In this document: positions 1-10,627 of the stretch, piece after piece
Position numbering within the stretch: position 1 is the first letter of the stretch
How the letters are laid out: each line of letters starts with the position of its first letter
From: Laetiporus sulphureus 93-53
Lineage: Eukaryota; Basidiomycota; Agaricomycetes; Polyporales; Laetiporaceae
Direction: 5' to 3'
Assembly: GCF_001632365.1 (NCBI RefSeq)
Contig: NW_024468517.1
Location: 601,247 to 665,246 of the forward strand
DNA: 64,000 bases
The notes under the pieces: model-generated
The model's database searches: none
Seen by the model: only the letters and a program-made list of their open reading frames with translations
What the model was told of the DNA's origin: nothing
Position numbers and translations under genes: made by a program

Positions 1-19
1 CTCATTTTACCCGTCACCC

Positions 20-760
20 ACACGCGCACGCACGCACGGATCCGATACCGATACCGATACTGTAAATATCACCGTACCATAGCCCGCCCGCCGCTCTACT
101 TCTTGCATCGCGCCCGTACTTGTAATCCGTTCCGCGCGACGACCGACGGTGTATGTCCAGTCAAGACGAATACCGAATATCGTGCAGCTGAGCACCGATC
201 ATGTACATCGTTGTGCTAGGTTCATCTACTGCAGGCGACGCCGATATCGGGCATTTTCCCTCCCTCGGTGTCCTCTTCACCTCTACACTCGTGATGATTC
301 TAGGCTACCGGGCTTATAGGCTGACACGCACGCACGCACGCACCGACCCGCCCTTCGCTACCTCCCCTCCTACCGGCACCGACACTGTAAATATCACCGT
401 ACCACAGCCCGCCCGCCGCTCTACTTCTTGCATCGCGCTCGTACTTGTAATTCCTTCCTGCGCGACGACCGACGGTGTATGATCATTCATCGAATCGCGA
501 TCAAAACGCGTGCGGCACGGTGTTGGCGAGGCATGATATTGAACGTTGAACGTTGAACGTTGAATACCGTGCAGCTGAGCATGGAGCATGCACATCGTTT
601 GTGGTAGGTTAACACTTTATCTACTACAGACGATCCCGACATCCGACATTTTTCCTTCCTCGGTCTCGGTGTCCTCTTCACCTCTAAACTCATGATAACT
701 CTAGGCTTACTAGGCTCACACGCACGCATGCACCGACCGTCCCTCGCTACCTCCCCTCCT
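20..760. repeat. Imperfect two-copy tandem direct repeat
   Basis: Two diverged copies lie head to tail. One block (about 20-154) recurs at about 327-481, sharing the run tgtaaatatcaccgtacca and the following cgcccgccgctctacttctt. A second block (about 170-350) recurs at about 562-760, sharing tcggtgtcctcttcacctct. Both copies carry a cacgcacgcacg run. A short satellite of ttgaacg repeated three times sits near 538-562. The second copy runs into the last codons of the neighbouring minus-strand gene (stop at 747-749), and the same motif gctacctcccctcct appears without a gene near 358-372. No coding capacity is evident. Confidence 0.75.
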
Positions 761-2129
761 TCTCTAGCCGGATCCGCGCTTGCTCCAACGCGCGGTACAC
801 GTCCGCCGCGAAGCTCGAGCCTGGCGGGAGCGCGAATAAGCGTTCTAGTGCGGGCACCGCCGCGCGCGTGAGTAGGAGGTGCGGGCGCGCCGCCGCCGCC
901 GCTCCTCCTCCGTCATTCTTGTCCTCCCAGTGGTTCGAGGTCGACGCAAAGGTGGCGTCTGGCGGTGCGGATGTATCCACTTGCGATTTGGGCTCGGGGG
1001 ACTGGGACGGCGGAGAGAGGCAAGCCTGGGGGACGGGCGGGGCAGGCGCGTGCTGTGCGTAGATGGTGTCGAGCTCGGGGCTTGCTTGTGGGAGGATGGC
1101 GCCCTGGGCTACGAACGCCTCGAGGTATTGCGAGGCTTTGAAGGCTGTGGCAAGGGAGGGGTGGTTAGGGCCAGGGTTAGGTGCGCGGTAATCGGTCGGA
1201 GTGGATATTTTTAGAGGGGAGGGGGGACTCACCGCGATAGTGCGACCATGCGCGCCAGGCGCAGTAGAAGAAAGGAAAGTTGGGTATGAGCGCTGTTTTC
1301 GCGCGTTAGCAAGGGGTGGGCAGAGTGGCAGGAGGAGGGGAGAAGAGGGGGGGGACTCACGGACGAGCATGAAGGGTATGGTGAAGGGGGCAGCGGCGAT
1401 CCAGATGAGGCAGCCGTTGCGGTGCCGTGGGGTGCGCTTCTCGAGGAGGGCGCGGAGGTGGGGGAGGGGGGAGGCGCATGAGGTTGGTGGGTAGATGAGT
1501 GGGATCTGAGGCGCGCGGCGCGCGTTGTGCGTCATGCATTCACGGTCCGGGCGTCAGAAGGTAGGCGCATATAAAGAGGAGGGCATTGGGAGGAGGAGGA
1601 GGGGGAGGATCATGCGGGGCGCTGCGTCAACGGATTGGCAGGACGCTGGGGGGAGGGGAGGGCGCACTGACCGTGGGGTGGTCGCGCGGCCTGAGCTTGT
1701 CCGTGTGTCGGAGGCGGAGGAGCTGCGGCCCGAGGGATGTGTCGAAGGACTTGAGCGCGAGCTCTTCAAAGTCGAGTCGGTCGATGAGGCGCTCGCCGTA
1801 CACGAAGACTTTGCGCTGCAGGCGGTCACGCACCAAATAATGGGATCAGGATTTCATGGAAACACCAGGAAGATGGACAAGTTATACATCAGGCGTGGTT
1901 GATAGTGTGTGGATGGATGGATGAACTGCGCGACGCGTACCTTCCAGTTACCCTCCGGCGCCCTCCCGAGGCCCGCCCACAGATCCGACGCTTTCACAAT
2001 GACCCGCTTTGACCATGAATTGGATTTGCTCTTCGACGGTGGGGGCGTGACGAAGTGGTAGTACGTGAGGTGCTCAGGTGGCCGGTGCGCGAGGGACGGC
2101 GTCGCGAGCGGGAGGGCGATGATGCGCAT
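747..2129 (-). CDS. Mitochondrial K+/H+ exchange-related protein (Mit_KHE1 family)
   Basis: Predicted 311-aa protein of the family linked to mitochondrial potassium/proton exchange, expected at the inner membrane. Five exons close in frame: 2129-1941, 1815-1672, 1505-1361, 1292-1233 and 1144-747. The N-terminus starts MRIIALPLATPS. Family-typical blocks follow: VFVYGERLIDRLDFEELALK (about 66-85), IPLIYPPTSC (about 112-121), a hydrophobic stretch around LIWIAAAPFTIPFMLVPLIP, and PNFPFFYCAWRAWSHYR (about 162-178). The C-terminal third is low complexity with an Ala-rich tract. The start was chosen because the hydrophobic first residues match the family; an in-frame upstream Met exists. The gene is head-to-head with the small gene at 2481, sharing about 350 bp. 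Its 3' end lies inside the tandem repeat. Family assignment rests on recalled sequence similarity. Confidence 0.85.
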
Positions 2130-2480
2130 CGAGCGCTTCGCGCTGCACATGAGCGACATCCCGATGGTGTCCCCTGGGAAAACAAATGCTAGAGACTGGA
2201 TATCGGTGAAGATGAGCAGTCGGAATGGGCGGAGGAGGGCGGGACAAATACAGCAGATTTGATTTGAGGCAGGATGGGTCGGAGTCCAGGCGCTAATACG
2301 CGCGGCGGAACGGCGCGTCACAGCTTGCTTGCGTCACGCGTCATGCAACGCAACGCGTGCAGGCCACGTGCCTCGTTCTACCTTCAGCCACAGCGCCGAT
2401 CGTGTGCCTCGTGTCTGCACCGCTCCGTGTCCTACCTACAGTCGAAGAGCGCACCGCCTACCCACCGAACCCTTCACTGA
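2130..2480. promoter_or_regulatory. Shared upstream region of two divergent genes
   Basis: This 351-bp non-coding stretch separates two start codons pointing outward. I see no clear TATA box or repeat. It must carry both upstream regions if both gene models are right. Confidence 0.4.
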
Positions 2481-2969
2481 TTGTCGATGATGTCCTCCTC
2501 AGTGGACAACGGCTCCGCGAGCTCGACCGACTCCGAGACGGAGGACACCTCCAGGACCCACCAACGCGCGACGTCGTCCCTGGAGGAGTCGCTGGGCTTC
2601 AGCATGTTCACGTCCGCTTTCTCCGTCTCTGGAAAGCGGCGCGGGATGTTCGGGTCTGCGAGTAACTCGCGCGACATGAAGAGCAGGAGGAGAGATGAAT
2701 CCTCGCGCAACCCTGGGGGCGGGGGCGGAGGTGGGGGAGGGTTCTCGTCTGGGAGGATGTGGGAGAGCGGCGAGGGCCCGTCGCTGAGGCCGAAGGATGA
2801 GCTGATGGATATGAAGGTTGTTGAGGATTTGCGTGCGCGTGAGTATTTCGTATGCGGTTGAAGTGGTGCGGGATGATGTAGATTGATGGGCGTTCTTGAC
2901 TGTGCAGAATTCGGAGATCCGTTCGATGATAGCTTCATCGAGAATGCTCAAGAATTTGGGAAGTCGTAG
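2481..2969 (+). CDS. Small acidic low-complexity protein of unknown function
   Basis: I do not recognise this gene. Two exons (2481-2838 and 2908-2969) joined by a consensus gtgagt...tgtgcag intron give 139 aa. The N-terminus is Ser/Thr/Glu-rich. A basic RRRDESSRNP segment and a run of nine glycines occupy the middle. The C-terminus is acidic, with VVEDLRAQFGDPFDDSF reading smoothly across the splice junction, which is the main reason for preferring this strand. The antisense strand is also open, so strand choice is not certain. The start is the first Met after an in-frame stop; upstream exons cannot be excluded. A second gtgagt follows the stop codon directly, so an alternative 3' exon is possible. 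Confidence 0.5.
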
Positions 2970-3976
2970 GTGAGTGATCAGCCTAGAGCCTTTATACACG
3001 ACGATTTTAAGGTATTTACGTAGTGTTGTCCTTGTATATTTTTGATCCTCTCCATCATGGTCATCATCTCCGTCACTGTTCGTGTCAGAATGTGTGTAAT
3101 TGATATTATCCCTTGATTTTATCTATGGAAAGCTATGCCAGATATCAGACGCGAGAGTCAGCGGGATCTTCATGCTGATCAACGAAGGTTGGCTGCTGTG
3201 GTGCCATGGTGGCCCGTTTGCTGTGGGACGCTGACCTAGCCACATTTGTGTAATCGATGAGTAACGGGCATAGGTAGGTCGGTTCAACAACTGTCTAACT
3301 GTGATTAGACAGGGACAGAGCCGTCTGCGATAGTCTCCCTCCAGCGTATATTTAACTGTCACGACGGTACTGGATGTGTGCTCCTAATGATCGAAGATGC
3401 TTCATAAATACTCCAAAGGTCAGCGATTCCTACAGCCTGGACATCGGTAAACCGATCGTGCTGTTTGAAGTGACAGGACGACCGTGAAAATAGATGATGG
3501 TCTTTACTAGCACCCAGCGCCACGACCATAGTCAGTCTGCTCCGTCTCTATTTTCGTTCCCATGCTGACCTTTTGATGGTGGTGATCATTCCCGGTTCTG
3601 CCTCGCTCAGAGTCCTTGGACAACGATGATCACTCCACAACACTTAGAGACCTCATGTCTCGGCAAAGCGGGCACCCGAATGGAATCTTCACAGGCACGT
3701 CTTGCTAACATCCCGCTCTCCAGAGTGTCTCGTCTCCTCGATCCCAACATCCCAGTCTCCCTTCGACCATGAGACCCTCTTTCACGCCGCAGACGTTGTT
3801 TCCGAATGCCTCGGAGGAAACCCGGAGAGCGACATATGACCTGAGGTTCAGCGAGGAATACCGAGGTTCTTCCGCACGACGTAAGATGAATGGCGCTTAA
3901 AAGGTGGGCTTGAAAACCAAGCAGGTCCTTTCTGATTGTGCCTGCGTAGGCGTTGAGACCAGATCGTAAAAGCAAG
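2970..3976. other. Intergenic region, no gene seen
   Basis: No ORF here resembles a protein or carries convincing splice sites. The longer minus-strand frame at 3607-4002 overlaps the start of the dioxygenase gene and looks like a chance frame. Confidence 0.5.
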
Positions 3977-5111
3977 ATGGCCAAACAGTACAAGTACCTC
4001 ACGCGTACGTCTTTTGTTGGCGTTATCTCCTGCTATGCAGCATGTGCTAAATGCAGTGTCAATTTGCAGCCGATGAGATCGAGTTCTTCATGGAGAACGG
4101 CTACATCATCATCAAGCAGGCGTTCACGAAGGAGAAGGCTGCTGAATGGACAAAGGACATGTGGGTACGACTCGGACTCGACCCTAACGACAAGTCGACC
4201 TGGGACCGCGAGCGCATCCACATGCCATGGCACAAGCGCGAATCGGTGTCCACCTTCGCGCCAAAGGTGCGTTCCCCCATCTCCAAGTCGCGATCCTGGC
4301 TGACTCTAAAATATCGCACAAGGCTTGGGACGCAATGTGCGACCTGCTGGGCGGCGAGGAGCGCATCGACGGCAGGAGCAGCTCCTGGGGCGACAGCTTC
4401 ATCGTCAACCTCGGCACGCCCGAGCTCGAGGGCCCAGACAAGTACGTCGCGCCGCAGGACCTCGACAACTGGCACGTAGACGGCGACTTCTTCGTGCACT
4501 TCCTCGACTCGCCCGAGCAGGCGATGCTCGTCATCCCGCTCTTCTCCGACATCAAGCCCCGCGGCGGCGGCACGTACATCTCGCCCGACGGCATCGATCT
4601 CATCGCGCCCTACCTCGCCGCACACCCCGAGGGGGTGCTCCCCACCGGGCTCTCCTTCACGCCCTCCACGAGCACCGCGCCCGAGCCGAAAGACGATCCC
4701 GGCTACTGGTCGCACCTGAAGGAAATCAGGCGCTGCAAACGCTTCGTCGAGGTCACGGGCGAGATCGGCGACGTCGTGCTGATGCATCCATTGATGCTGC
4801 ACTCGGCGTCGAAGAACCACCTGCGCGAGGTGCGGGTGATCACGAACCCTCCCGTGGGGCTGCGCGAGCCGTTCAATTTTGCGCGCGACGACCCGGAGGA
4901 GTACAGCCTGGTCGAGCGCAAGACACTCAAGGCGCTCGGCGTGGAAAGGTTCGAGTCTAAGCCGACGACGGAGCGGAGGCGCGTCGTGCCGCGGAGGGTG
5001 GCGCTGCAGCAGAAGATGCTGGAGGACGAGAAGAAACGGCTGGAGGAGCTGGAGAAGGCGAAGGGTAATGTGGGCGTCTCTGGTATCGCGCAGCCCGTTG
5101 CTGTGGCTTAG
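3977..5111 (+). CDS. Phytanoyl-CoA dioxygenase family protein
   Basis: Predicted 337-aa Fe(II)/2-oxoglutarate-dependent oxygenase of the PhyH family; the substrate cannot be told from sequence. Three exons join in phase: 3977-4004, 4070-4266 and 4323-5111. The junctions give LTPDEIEFFMENGYI and STFAPKAWDAMCDLL, both family-like. The iron site shows as HVD in NWHVDGDFF (about residues 126-134), with the distal His in MLHSASKNH (about 232-240). An Arg in the following HLREVRV strand is placed to bind 2-oxoglutarate. The C-terminal 60 residues are a charged, probably helical extension ending in a short Gly/Val/Ala tail. An upstream in-frame Met at 3953 exists but MAKQYKYLT fits better. It may act on a lipid or a secondary metabolite. 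Confidence 0.88.
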
Positions 5112-5648
5112 ATCGTTCAATGTACTGCTACAAGCATGCTTTTTATTCCACGCTTGTGCGCGCAACTATCCCCCACGACAGTTTGAGAGTTTGGGGGCTT
5201 GGGGTATTCCGGAGGGGTTGGGGGATTTCTGCTCTATCCACTGACGAACTCCAGACTCAGCGATTCCCCTCATAAACTACGGGGGCCTGAGAGTTGAAAT
5301 TTGAAACACCGTTGACAAGCGTGCAGAGAGAATCAATATGCCAAAAGTAAGAACCCAGCAGAGGTCAAAGTGATTATAATATCGAGTACGGCGCGACCGA
5401 TTGATGTAGCTCAACAGGTGTCGTTCAACCCCTCGCGAGTGAATGGTTAGTGCCGCTTACTCTAGACTTATACACATACGTGGTGTAGCAGAAGTAGCGT
5501 TCCAGCAGTGTCTCGCAAGTGGCGGCAGACCATAATTCATTCCGACAATCAAACGTTTTACCGTCGGAAGAGACACAAGAACCGACCACCAGTCAGCACG
5601 TCTTACTCCGATACATTGCTGCAAAGTATTATCAATAGCACAATGATT
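5112..5648. other. Convergent intergenic spacer
   Basis: The spacer lies between the 3' ends of the dioxygenase and the NLR gene. No coding frame, repeat or structured RNA is evident. Confidence 0.5.
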
Positions 5649-8600
5649 CTAGACACAGGCAGAGAATATATCGACTGAAAGACTTAAACCGAGATATGTC
5701 TTGCGATCTGAAGGCAAAAAACTAATATCTTCCACAGACGCACGTATCTTTAGCTCATCTCCTGCCTTGGACATTGCTATCCAGTCTCCGTCGTCAGCCA
5801 CGTCCCAGATGATCACGTGCAATGGCGCTAGATCGTAGCGTCGTAGACTTAGTTCGATCGTCTTCCTCCACCCTGACTCGGGTTCATCGCTCTCGCAGAC
5901 AACCTCGAGGTAAGGGTAGACGACGCGCACAGATCTCTTCGACGCAGGAGGCCGATCATTAATGCGTGACGTAATTGCAAAGACCACTTTGCGTAAAGGC
6001 CTTTCGGGCATCCCCGAAATCTTTGCTTTTATGCCTGGATTACCCCCAGAAAAGTCTGGACTGGACGTCAACGAGGAGCGTTGTCTGACCCAATATCCGG
6101 CGAAATTCAAGATACGTCGTACCAAAGGCAACGGTAGTGGGTGTGAGATCGAGTGCTGTAGCGTCCAGGCCGTCTTCAGTACGTCCATACAGGTTGTAGG
6201 AACGTATTCCGCCGGAATAGCGCCATTTTCCACCAGGAAATTGGTGATCTTCTGGTGAATGGGAACGTCCTCAATCTGGATCGGCGTATGTCCACGATGA
6301 TTGCGTGCGTTGACATCACATCCCGCCTCGACGAGGTATCGAACCACGTCAAGCGAACCTGACAATGCAGCGCAGTGCAGCGCCGTACTTCCATCAACAG
6401 CACGAACATCGACGCCTTCTCCTTTGGATAACATGACTCGTATCATATTCTCTTGGCCGTTGTACGCGGCCCACAGAATTGCATGGTCACCCATCAAGCC
6501 GTCCTTTAGCTGCAGGCACGCTCCATGCGAGAGCAAGAACTTGAATGCTTTGTAATCAGCCTGCCCGATGGCAACCCACATCGCAGAGCAGCGCGAGCCG
6601 TTGAAGAACCAATCCGTGCGTTCAAATTTTTTGATGATCGCTATTATCACGGACATGTCGATATCAGCGCCGCGTTCATATTCCACTGCCACGGACATGT
6701 CGATATCAGCGCCGCAATGCAGCAACAGATCCGCCAAGGCCAGATTATTGAAGTAAATCGCATTAAAGAGCGGTGTGGAAGGGAAAACAACACCGCAAAG
6801 CGATAAACTTGACGGTGACGGCAGTCTGACTAAAGAACGAAGAAGTCGGTGGATAAACGATCGGGATCCAATTCTATGCCAAGACCGCAACCACTGCAAG
6901 AGTGTAGGTGCGCAAGTGTTCAGGACGTTCTCCAGATCATGGAGATCATCCGTCGTATCACTCGGTAAAAGGCGGTGCAAGAAGGAACCCATGTTGAACG
7001 CGATATAATTGCAAAAGGAGTGTTCATCGCAGTTCAGCAGCGTATTTGGTGACTGCAACACAATAATAGATATATAACTGAGTGCAAGTTTTGTAACGTG
7101 CAAGAGAGGGTCGTCGAGGGGAATGTGGAAGATCTTCAATGACGTTTCTTGTCTGTGTTCAAGCAGGAACTCCTGTGCCGGCAGTCAGCACGAGACCTTG
7201 GCAATATACAAGATAGTATACGAACCCGTACGGAGAAGTGAGCCAGAGATACCTCTCGCGTTTTTTCATTGTAGTCGATGAGACTTTTGCAGATCCTGCG
7301 TACCTCCTCGGGCCGACATAATCCATCCTCTTCATTGATTGTGCGTGTGCTTAGCGAGATCTTCATTGCATCACAGATTTCGTCTATATGCACCGGTCCT
7401 GTCGCAGCAACAAGGAGGCTAAGAATTCGCTCGGCGAGCTCAACAACGTGTTTTCCCCGATCATCGATACCGGAGACGATACGCATGTACGTCTCTTTCA
7501 GGCCATGCGGCAAGTTCTGGAGAACGTGTTTCATCCCCGCCACGTTCGCTTGCTCTGCAAGACTGTCCAGCTGACACCGGACCCAGAAGAACCTATAAAG
7601 TAAGATGCTTCAGCTTGATGACTGCATGCGAAGACAAGATCAGCCGCACATTCCATCCGCACCCGATGTTAACTTCTGTATTACTTCTTGCTTGAACTCG
7701 GGTGGAAGGTCGCGCAGTTTTTGATCACCCGAGTTCATCTCCTGGTCAATATATCGTCCAATATCGTTGTTGATGGCCTTTCTTTCATCGGAGAGATCAA
7801 TAGCGGGATGCATACGAAGTTCGAGTTTGATGTGGTCCTCCGGCCGACTTGTAACCAAAACCCGAACTAGGGATGAAGTACGAACCAGTTTCGGTAGACA
7901 CCGCAAAAGTTCTAGCACTTGCTCCCGCTCGGAGAGTTCATCCAGCCCATCCACGATCATGAAGACCGGGCACGATTTCAGATCCACAGCTTTCTTAAGA
8001 AGATTGCACAAGTCCGCGATTTCCTGAGGGGGTGGTTGCGAGTTATCCATTCGCTCGATAAGGTCAGCGAAGTCGCTTTCGGGGAGCTGGATACCGTGAA
8101 GAGCACCGATGATCTGAGACAAGAGCGTCCGCATGACTGTGGCAGGTTCAGTACTTTTTGGGTCATCGAAGCGGCAAAAATGATATGCAATGATTGCGCG
8201 CTTCGTGTCACGTTTGTCGTGAAGGCTCTTGATTACCGACGATCTAAACAGAGACACGGGATTACAAGGTATCATCTATGCTGCAGCTCTAGTACGACTC
8301 ACGCTAATATTGTTTTGCCGCTTCCGGCTGAGAACATGAGTGACCAGATTTCAGCATCAAGGCCCAACCACGGTCAGCGTCTGTCACTTGCCTTTGCCAA
8401 ACAAAGATAGAAACGCAGACGCCGATTGTTCCCAGTGTTTGTAAGCAGCATTGTCGAAGAGCCAGGAGTTGGTGCCTTGCTGTCGCACTTTGATGAAACG
8501 TTCATAGGATACTTGATAAGGGGCAGGAGAAAGCCATGCGATGATTTCCTTTCGTTTGCCTTCTGCTTCGTCCCTGTCCCGTGAGGATTTCACGGCAATG

Positions 8601-9177
8601 CAATGGAGGAAACGGACAGACCTATGACAGCTGTAAGCTGCGTATCCCTGGTTCGATAACAACAGTCTCAGCGCAGCTGTATGCCGTTGAAAGAAGCATT
8701 CTACCTTATATCAACGATTACGTTCCGATTTAGTAGATCCAGAAACTGGTCCAATTTGCTCGCGTACTCTTGCACCGTTTTCTCAGTCCGAACTGCCTTG
8801 ACATTATGTATAGTGCGCTTGGGAATTTGCATGATGCGCTTCAGCATGGGCTTCTTCTTCTGCTCGGGGCCGGATAATTGGGGAAGGAGATCCTCCATGC
8901 TGTGAATATGATCCTCGAGTGGCTGGCGTAACCACGATCCTAACAGCTGCTCCAGCACCCTCTCGTCCTCAGGAGCTGCTCGACTCTTCGTGCTTTTGTC
9001 GTACAGATTCAGAAGTTTATCCAGATGGCTCTCCATCGACTGCAGCTTGCGCAGTAGAGCCTCACCGGTTTCCCTTGCATTTCGGATTTGATGCATGTAT
9101 CCGATGGCCTTGCGAATCAGATCGGAAAGAGTAGCAGCAGCCTTGTAGGCGGTGATAGCAGTCGCCACAGTCGCCAT
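5649..9177 (-). CDS. NLR-like NACHT-ankyrin protein with uncharacterised C-terminal domain
   Basis: Predicted 1,068-aa STAND NTPase of the fungal NLR type, a class tied to non-self recognition and programmed cell death. Six exons close in frame: 9177-8705, 8621-8392, 8327-8303, 8243-7650, 7592-7232 and 7172-5649. Residues 1-157 form a helical N-terminal domain resembling fungal STAND N-terminal (HeLo-like or PigL_N-like) domains. A linker with IIAWLSP and a NSWLF motif leads to the NACHT domain: Walker A GKAGSGKT (about 233-240), Walker B FMIVDGLDEL (about 337-346) and VLVTSRPE (about 371-378). Ankyrin repeats span about 700-880, with GDHAILWAAYNGQ and GSTALHCAALSGS. The last ~160 residues carry ILNFAGYWVR, PLRKVVFAITS and DWIAMSKAGDELKI, shared with the two ankyrin genes at 16.9-21 kb. 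Effector mechanism is inferred, not shown. Confidence 0.88.
6648..6715. repeat. In-frame 42-bp tandem duplication within the NLR ankyrin region
   Basis: A 26-bp sequence beginning cacggacatgtcgatatcag occurs at 6648-6673 and again at 6690-6715, offset 42 bp (14 codons). It encodes the repeated peptide GADIDMSV. The exact match suggests a recent slippage or unequal-exchange event that keeps the reading frame. Confidence 0.85.
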
Positions 9178-9215
9178 AGGTGTGGTGCTGCGTTTGGTCG
9201 ATCATTGTTCGGGCC

Positions 9216-9221
9216 TTTATA
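9216..9221 (-). promoter_or_regulatory. TATA box of the NLR gene
   Basis: TATAAA reads on the minus strand about 40 bp upstream of the NLR start codon at 9177. This implies a very short 5' leader. The match is exact, but core promoter function is inferred. Confidence 0.5.
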
Positions 9222-10627
9222 CCTCCTCACCGCAGACATGAGGTCGGGTCGTGCCATCCAAAAGATGGCTCATGACACACGGCTACGCGAATGGATCAAA
9301 GAACTCACTTAAGTTCAGACTCCGCTGCAGGTTCTAGTTTGCGACTAGCCGCTCAATGTCCGTACTCTGTTGGGGATTTCATCGTTAAAATGTTTAGATT
9401 CTGGACGATACTCATGAATTCTTTCAAGTGAACATGATGTAAAGTCGATGAACACGAGAGGTTTTCAATTGCAGTCTTATAATGCAATCGTCAGCCGCAA
9501 TGTGGGAACATCTGAATCTTCATTTGATTGTCCAATTCGGCATCATGGGCTCATGGGCGTCCTACGTAACCGTCGGAAAGCGGTTCAAGCAACAGCGCGG
9601 GTGCTCAAGCCTGACTCTATAAAAAGAACTGGAAAACGACATACCGAAATCCGTCGCACTGAACGCATCTCATCTATGACTGAACGGTATACGGAAGACT
9701 GGATTCACGGTGAGGAGTGACGATGGATTCCCTTTCATGTTTTCGCACGTCGCCGAGAAGGCAGAAGAAGCCGCTCCCATGATGCCAATAGTCAAGAAAA
9801 ACGAAGCGCGATGGATCCTCTTGCGATAGCTATAGAGCGGATTTATAAAGGCCGGTGGTTGAGCCCGAGATAACGAGACGAAGGTGAAGTGATAAGCGAT
9901 TTCTGCGCATCAAGAAAACTCAAATATTGCTTTTTAGCCCCCTTTAGAGCTTTTTTTGGTCCAAAAAAGGTATTAAGCCCGAAAAGTGTGGGGATCTCCT
10001 GGTTCTGCGCTTATGTTATCCTTTTCTTGGAAAAGTCACACAGAAAGCGCCGGAAAGGTCACGAGATATTCTGTATAAAGACATTAAGCCGGAAAGCCGA
10101 GCTTCGGCTGCTTCTGATGCAGCTGCCTTTTCGAGTAAAAAGCTCTCATAAGGTGGGAAAAAGGTGCAATTTCAGGAGATCCTCATGCTTTTTTCTCTCC
10201 TTAATCCTCGAAAAAGGTGACAAAGTGAGGAAAAAGGTAAAGTTGGAGTTTTCCTGATGTGGTGTAAGCGCTCACAGACATCTTTGGAAGGTGACTCGTA
10301 ACCATAATGCTCAGGAAGTTACGGCTGCTTTATAGCCCACCCTCAATCATCAGTAACAACAACTCTATTTTTACGCCATCAAGTAGCAACAGCAAGGACA
10401 ACACTAGATGGTCACATTGACCGATTATACCGAAGGTAGCAACTGGGTATGGAACATAAATTACATGCTATCTACGCGCACCTCTATGCCATGATTGCGG
10501 AAATCAGAACGGGACGTGATTGCAGCGGAGCAGACAGATGACGGGCAGATCCGGCGATGGATGTATGGACGATGAAAGTTCGAGCCTGTAGGAAAAGGAA
10601 TGGAGGAAAGGAGAGAACGGAAGACGT
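9222..10627. other. Intergenic region with an A-rich patch
   Basis: About 1.4 kb without a supportable gene. The stretch 9890-10260 is A/T-rich and repeats the octamer aaaaaggt at least four times, with tandem variants near 10210-10240. It could be a decayed transposon or a low-complexity spacer. I see no terminal repeats. Confidence 0.4.

Noticed and set aside
2474..2938. 154-codon minus frame with a proline run
   Set aside because: Antisense to the spliced plus-strand gene at 2481-2969, whose intron has consensus ends and whose junction reads as plausible protein.
4101..5165. 354-codon open frame on the minus strand
   Set aside because: It lies opposite the phytanoyl-CoA dioxygenase exons and is a by-product of their GC-rich codon usage; no recognisable motif.
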